Positions 12,966 through 14,888 of a DNA stretch of 14,888 nucleotides are shown here, piece after piece. Under the pieces are notes generated by a model. That model saw only the letters and a list, made by a program, of their open reading frames with translations, was not told where the DNA came from and did not search any database. The position numbers and the translations under genes were made by a program. The stretch's first letter is position 1. The number at the start of each line of letters is the position of its first letter. The stretch covers positions 1-14,888 of the forward strand of contig JBNJGC010000055.1 in NCBI GenBank assembly GCA_051747405.1, given 5' to 3'. The stretch is from JAPHTQ01 sp051747405 (lineage in GTDB: Bacteria; Pseudomonadota; Gammaproteobacteria; Thiohalomonadales; Thiohalomonadaceae).

Positions 12966-14291
12966 CTACGTTACGTAAATACTGTGCACCACGCGCACGG
13001 GCGGAAGGGGGTAGCGCTGACTGAGCCTCTGGAATGTCTCCCAGTTCATTCGCCCCGCATGGGAGCGACGGCCCAGCCATTTGCGCCATTGCCGCTGGGC
13101 CTCGCTACGAAACCGCGACAGTGACTTGGCATTGCCACTGATCCCGTAGTAGGCATAATGCCCCTTGAGCTTTTGGCGTAGCACCTTGCATTGCTGCGCA
13201 ACCGGGCGATGCCGGTTGACGCGGCACCACTGCGCTATCCTTCGCGCTGCCCGCCCAAAGCGGCTTTTGGCTGTCTTGCGTTGCACCACCCAGCGCCCCT
13301 TCCGGGAGCGCCCCCAGTAGTGGGTAAAACCCAGCACGTCGAAGCTGCGCTCGCCCTGCGTACCACCCGTGTCCCGTTGTGGCGGGATCCGGAAATCCAC
13401 CAGTCGGGTCTTGTCCGGGTGTAAGGTCAGCCCGAAGCGGCCAAAGCGCTTGGGCAGCACTTCCAACACCCGTCGGGCATCCGCTTCTTGCTTGAATACC
13501 AGCACCGCATCGTCAGCAAACCGTACCATGAAGGCGGCGCCTCCCAGTCGTGGTTTGACCTCGTGCTCGAACCACAGATCGAGCACTTCGTGCAGGTACA
13601 GGTTCGATAGCAAGGGGCTGATCACGCCGCCCTGCGGGACGCCGTGTTCGGGGCGATGGTGCTTGCCTGCTTCTATCACGCCAGCTTTCATCCACTTGCC
13701 CAGTGTGCGACGGAGCACCCCGTCACGCACCCTTTTGTCGAGAAATTCCCTCATCTTTGCCTTGTCCACGGTGTCAAAGAAGCTCTGGATATCCAGATCC
13801 ACTACCCAGCCCCCTCCCATGCGCATCAGCCCGCGCCAAAGTGCTTCGAGGGCTTGATGGGCGCTGCGTTTGGGCCGAAACCCGTAGGAGCAGTTCAGAA
13901 AGTCCTGCTCGTAGATAGGCTCCAGCACCATTTGCACTGCCCGTTGGAGGATTTTGTCCTCTAGCGTGGGGATCCCTATCGGGCGGGTCTTCTTGGTGCC
14001 TTCCTTGGGTATGTGGACTCGACGTACCGGCGGGGCACGATAGCTTCCGCTTTTGAACCGGTTCAGCAGGGCTGTCAGGTGCTCTGTCAGGTGCTCCTCG
14101 TAGTCCTGCGCCGTGACGCCGTCTATACCCGCCGCACCGTCCTTGCGTGTCCGCCGCCAGGCGGCTTCTAGCCAGTCAAGGTCGATGTGGTGGGCCAGGC
14201 AGGTCCATGCCATTTGTGGCGATTGTCTCGACTTTTCCGCTATCTTCTGTTGTTTCGTTAAGATGTTCACGTCACTCAGGGTTGACATCAT
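12966..14291 (-). CDS. ltrA: Group II intron-encoded reverse transcriptase/maturase (LtrA-like)
   Basis: This 441-residue protein combines reverse transcriptase and maturase functions needed for intron splicing and mobility. The RT fingers and palm include GIDG (55-58), RPIGIPTLEDKILQRAV, the YGFRP motif (136-140), D167 in V-V-D-L-D-I-Q-S-F-F-D, the PQGGVISPLLSNLYL motif, and the active site F258-A-D-D261 (FADD in place of YADD). The C-terminal GIIM maturase domain is seen in LRQKLKGHYAYYGI and the end LPPVRVVHS. No HNH endonuclease domain follows, so retrohoming would use an endonuclease-independent route. The ATG at 14291 has GGAGG 5 nt upstream; the longer frame from 14384 has no such signal. 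It is placed in domain IV of the intron. Confidence 0.93.
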   Translation of the reverse strand: MMSTLSDVNILTKQQKIAEKSRQSPQMAWTCLAHHIDLDWLEAAWRRTRKDGAAGIDGVTAQDYEEHLTEHLTALLNRFKSGSYRAPPVRRVHIPKEGTKKTRPIGIPTLEDKILQRAVQMVLEPIYEQDFLNCSYGFRPKRSAHQALEALWRGLMRMGGGWVVDLDIQSFFDTVDKAKMREFLDKRVRDGVLRRTLGKWMKAGVIEAGKHHRPEHGVPQGGVISPLLSNLYLHEVLDLWFEHEVKPRLGGAAFMVRFADDAVLVFKQEADARRVLEVLPKRFGRFGLTLHPDKTRLVDFRIPPQRDTGGTQGERSFDVLGFTHYWGRSRKGRWVVQRKTAKSRFGRAARRIAQWCRVNRHRPVAQQCKVLRQKLKGHYAYYGISGNAKSLSRFRSEAQRQWRKWLGRRSHAGRMNWETFQRLSQRYPLPPVRVVHSIYVT

Positions 14292-14888
14292 CTGTCCCTC
14301 CAGAAGTCGTTTGATTCGAGTGGCCGCTTCCCTCCAACAGCTCCCGTGGGTCGGTTCGCTGTCTTCAGCGGTACTATCAGCCACCTCCGACGACTCGTTG
14401 ACCGTCGGGCCGCACTTCGTTGCCTTCGCTTGGCCCTACCTTGCTTTTGCTCTGCTTCGCTCCCGGTGCCTTGAGCGTGTGCTCCGGGCCTGGGCGGTTT
14501 GTTGTGCGGTGCCCGCGCCGCGTTCCCAGCAAGGAGCCAATGAGCCCTCCCAGGTTCCTGGGTGACCCTTGCATACATGCCCTGCTCTTCGACCCCGGCG
14601 GACGTTCACCTCAGGCTGGTTCTCGGTGAAACGCTGTTGCCTTCCGCCTAGTTAACGACGTCGGCTCCGCAATGAGGCGCTTTCGAGGCTCTATCACACG
14701 GCCTGCATGCCCCCTGTGTACGCTTCGCAGTAGGGATCGCTCCACTACCACGCAACACTCGGTTTCGGTGGATCGCCAATCCTTTCCGAACAGGACTTTC
14801 ACCTGTGGGGTCACTTAGAAGGTTTCCGCTTTGTCTCTTCCTGTTACATCGCTTCCCCCTTCACCAAGCTTTGCCTGGCGCAATAACT

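Larger units (their letters stand above)
12880..14883 (-). ncRNA. Group II intron (complete or nearly so), RNA and retroelement
   Basis: On the minus strand a group II intron of about 2.0 kb can be traced. The 5' end is probably TTGCGCC at 14883, close to the GUGCG consensus, only five bases from the window edge. The 592 bases before the ORF (14292-14883) carry domain I-III RNA and no other gene; a helix ACAGG-TGAAAGT-CCTGT (14790-14806) is typical of domain I. The maturase ORF fills domain IV. Domain V (12916-12948) has the AGC triad in GAGCCGG and a short hairpin. Domain VI (12880-12914) is a perfect 10-bp stem with a GCAA tetraloop, and the 3' end reads CAC. The element lies antisense to the efflux operon. 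Ends are by eye and could shift by several bases. Confidence 0.85.

Noticed and set aside
13369..13857. Plus-strand open frame of 162 codons opposite the maturase
   Set aside because: It is antisense to a clearly coding reverse transcriptase and is Ser/Arg-rich like other shadow frames.
14113..14565. Plus-strand open frame of 150 codons over the intron 5' region
   Set aside because: It lies on the strand opposite the structured intron RNA and has no domain or ribosome site.
1..14888. CRISPR arrays, tRNA or rRNA genes
   Set aside because: No regularly spaced direct repeats, no cloverleaf and no rRNA-like sequence were seen.

Overview
The window looks like chromosomal DNA from a GC-rich gammaproteobacterium. 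This rests on an RssA-like patatin protein very close to the enterobacterial type, a full-length MazG, a DUF2835 protein, a GlyGly-CTERM tail and short DUF4124-type proteins. The genus cannot be fixed from the sequence; a Chromatiales-like or sulfur-oxidiser-like background is only an impression. Gene density is high and start and stop codons often touch or overlap, as expected for housekeeping DNA. The accessory parts are an efflux operon and a group II intron at the right edge.

Layout. 1-435 (+) is the 3' end of a large surface protein with cadherin/Ig-like repeats and a GlyGly-CTERM sorting tail. 416-2230 (-) is a three-gene group: a thioredoxin-HEAT fusion, a Sel1-repeat protein and a small six-cysteine protein. 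2371-2667 (+) is a small conserved protein of unknown function. 2687-3178 (-) is a membrane-anchored DUF4124 protein, divergent from a DUF2835 gene (3233-3478, +) whose start codon lies inside a perfect inverted repeat. 3478-3750 carries no convincing gene but holds a long imperfect palindrome. 3750-4682 (-) is rssA, divergent from an exported protein with two thioredoxin domains (4768-5805, +), which overlaps mazG (5802-6590, +) by four bases. 6639-7718 (-) is a lipoprotein predicted to form an eight-bladed PQQ-type propeller. 7719-8105 is a regulatory and strongly structured intergenic region.

8106-12843 (+) is a tightly coupled efflux operon: a PadR-family regulator, a membrane fusion protein and an RND permease, each overlapping the next by four bases. 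Two overlapping inverted repeats over the padR promoter suggest autoregulation. No outer-membrane channel gene is present, so the pump would have to borrow one. The permease lacks two of the charged residues found in the AcrB proton relay.

12880 to about 14883 (-) is an apparently complete group II intron, inserted antisense just past the permease stop codon and encoding a reverse transcriptase/maturase without an endonuclease domain. Its domain V and VI hairpins can be read directly, and its 5' end falls about five bases from the window edge.

No clear new defence or biosynthetic system is visible. The best leads are the structured intergenic region at 7870-7980, the padR operator with a possible leaderless start, the small cysteine protein beside the thioredoxin-HEAT fusion, and the domain VI of the intron, which lacks an obvious branch-point adenosine.
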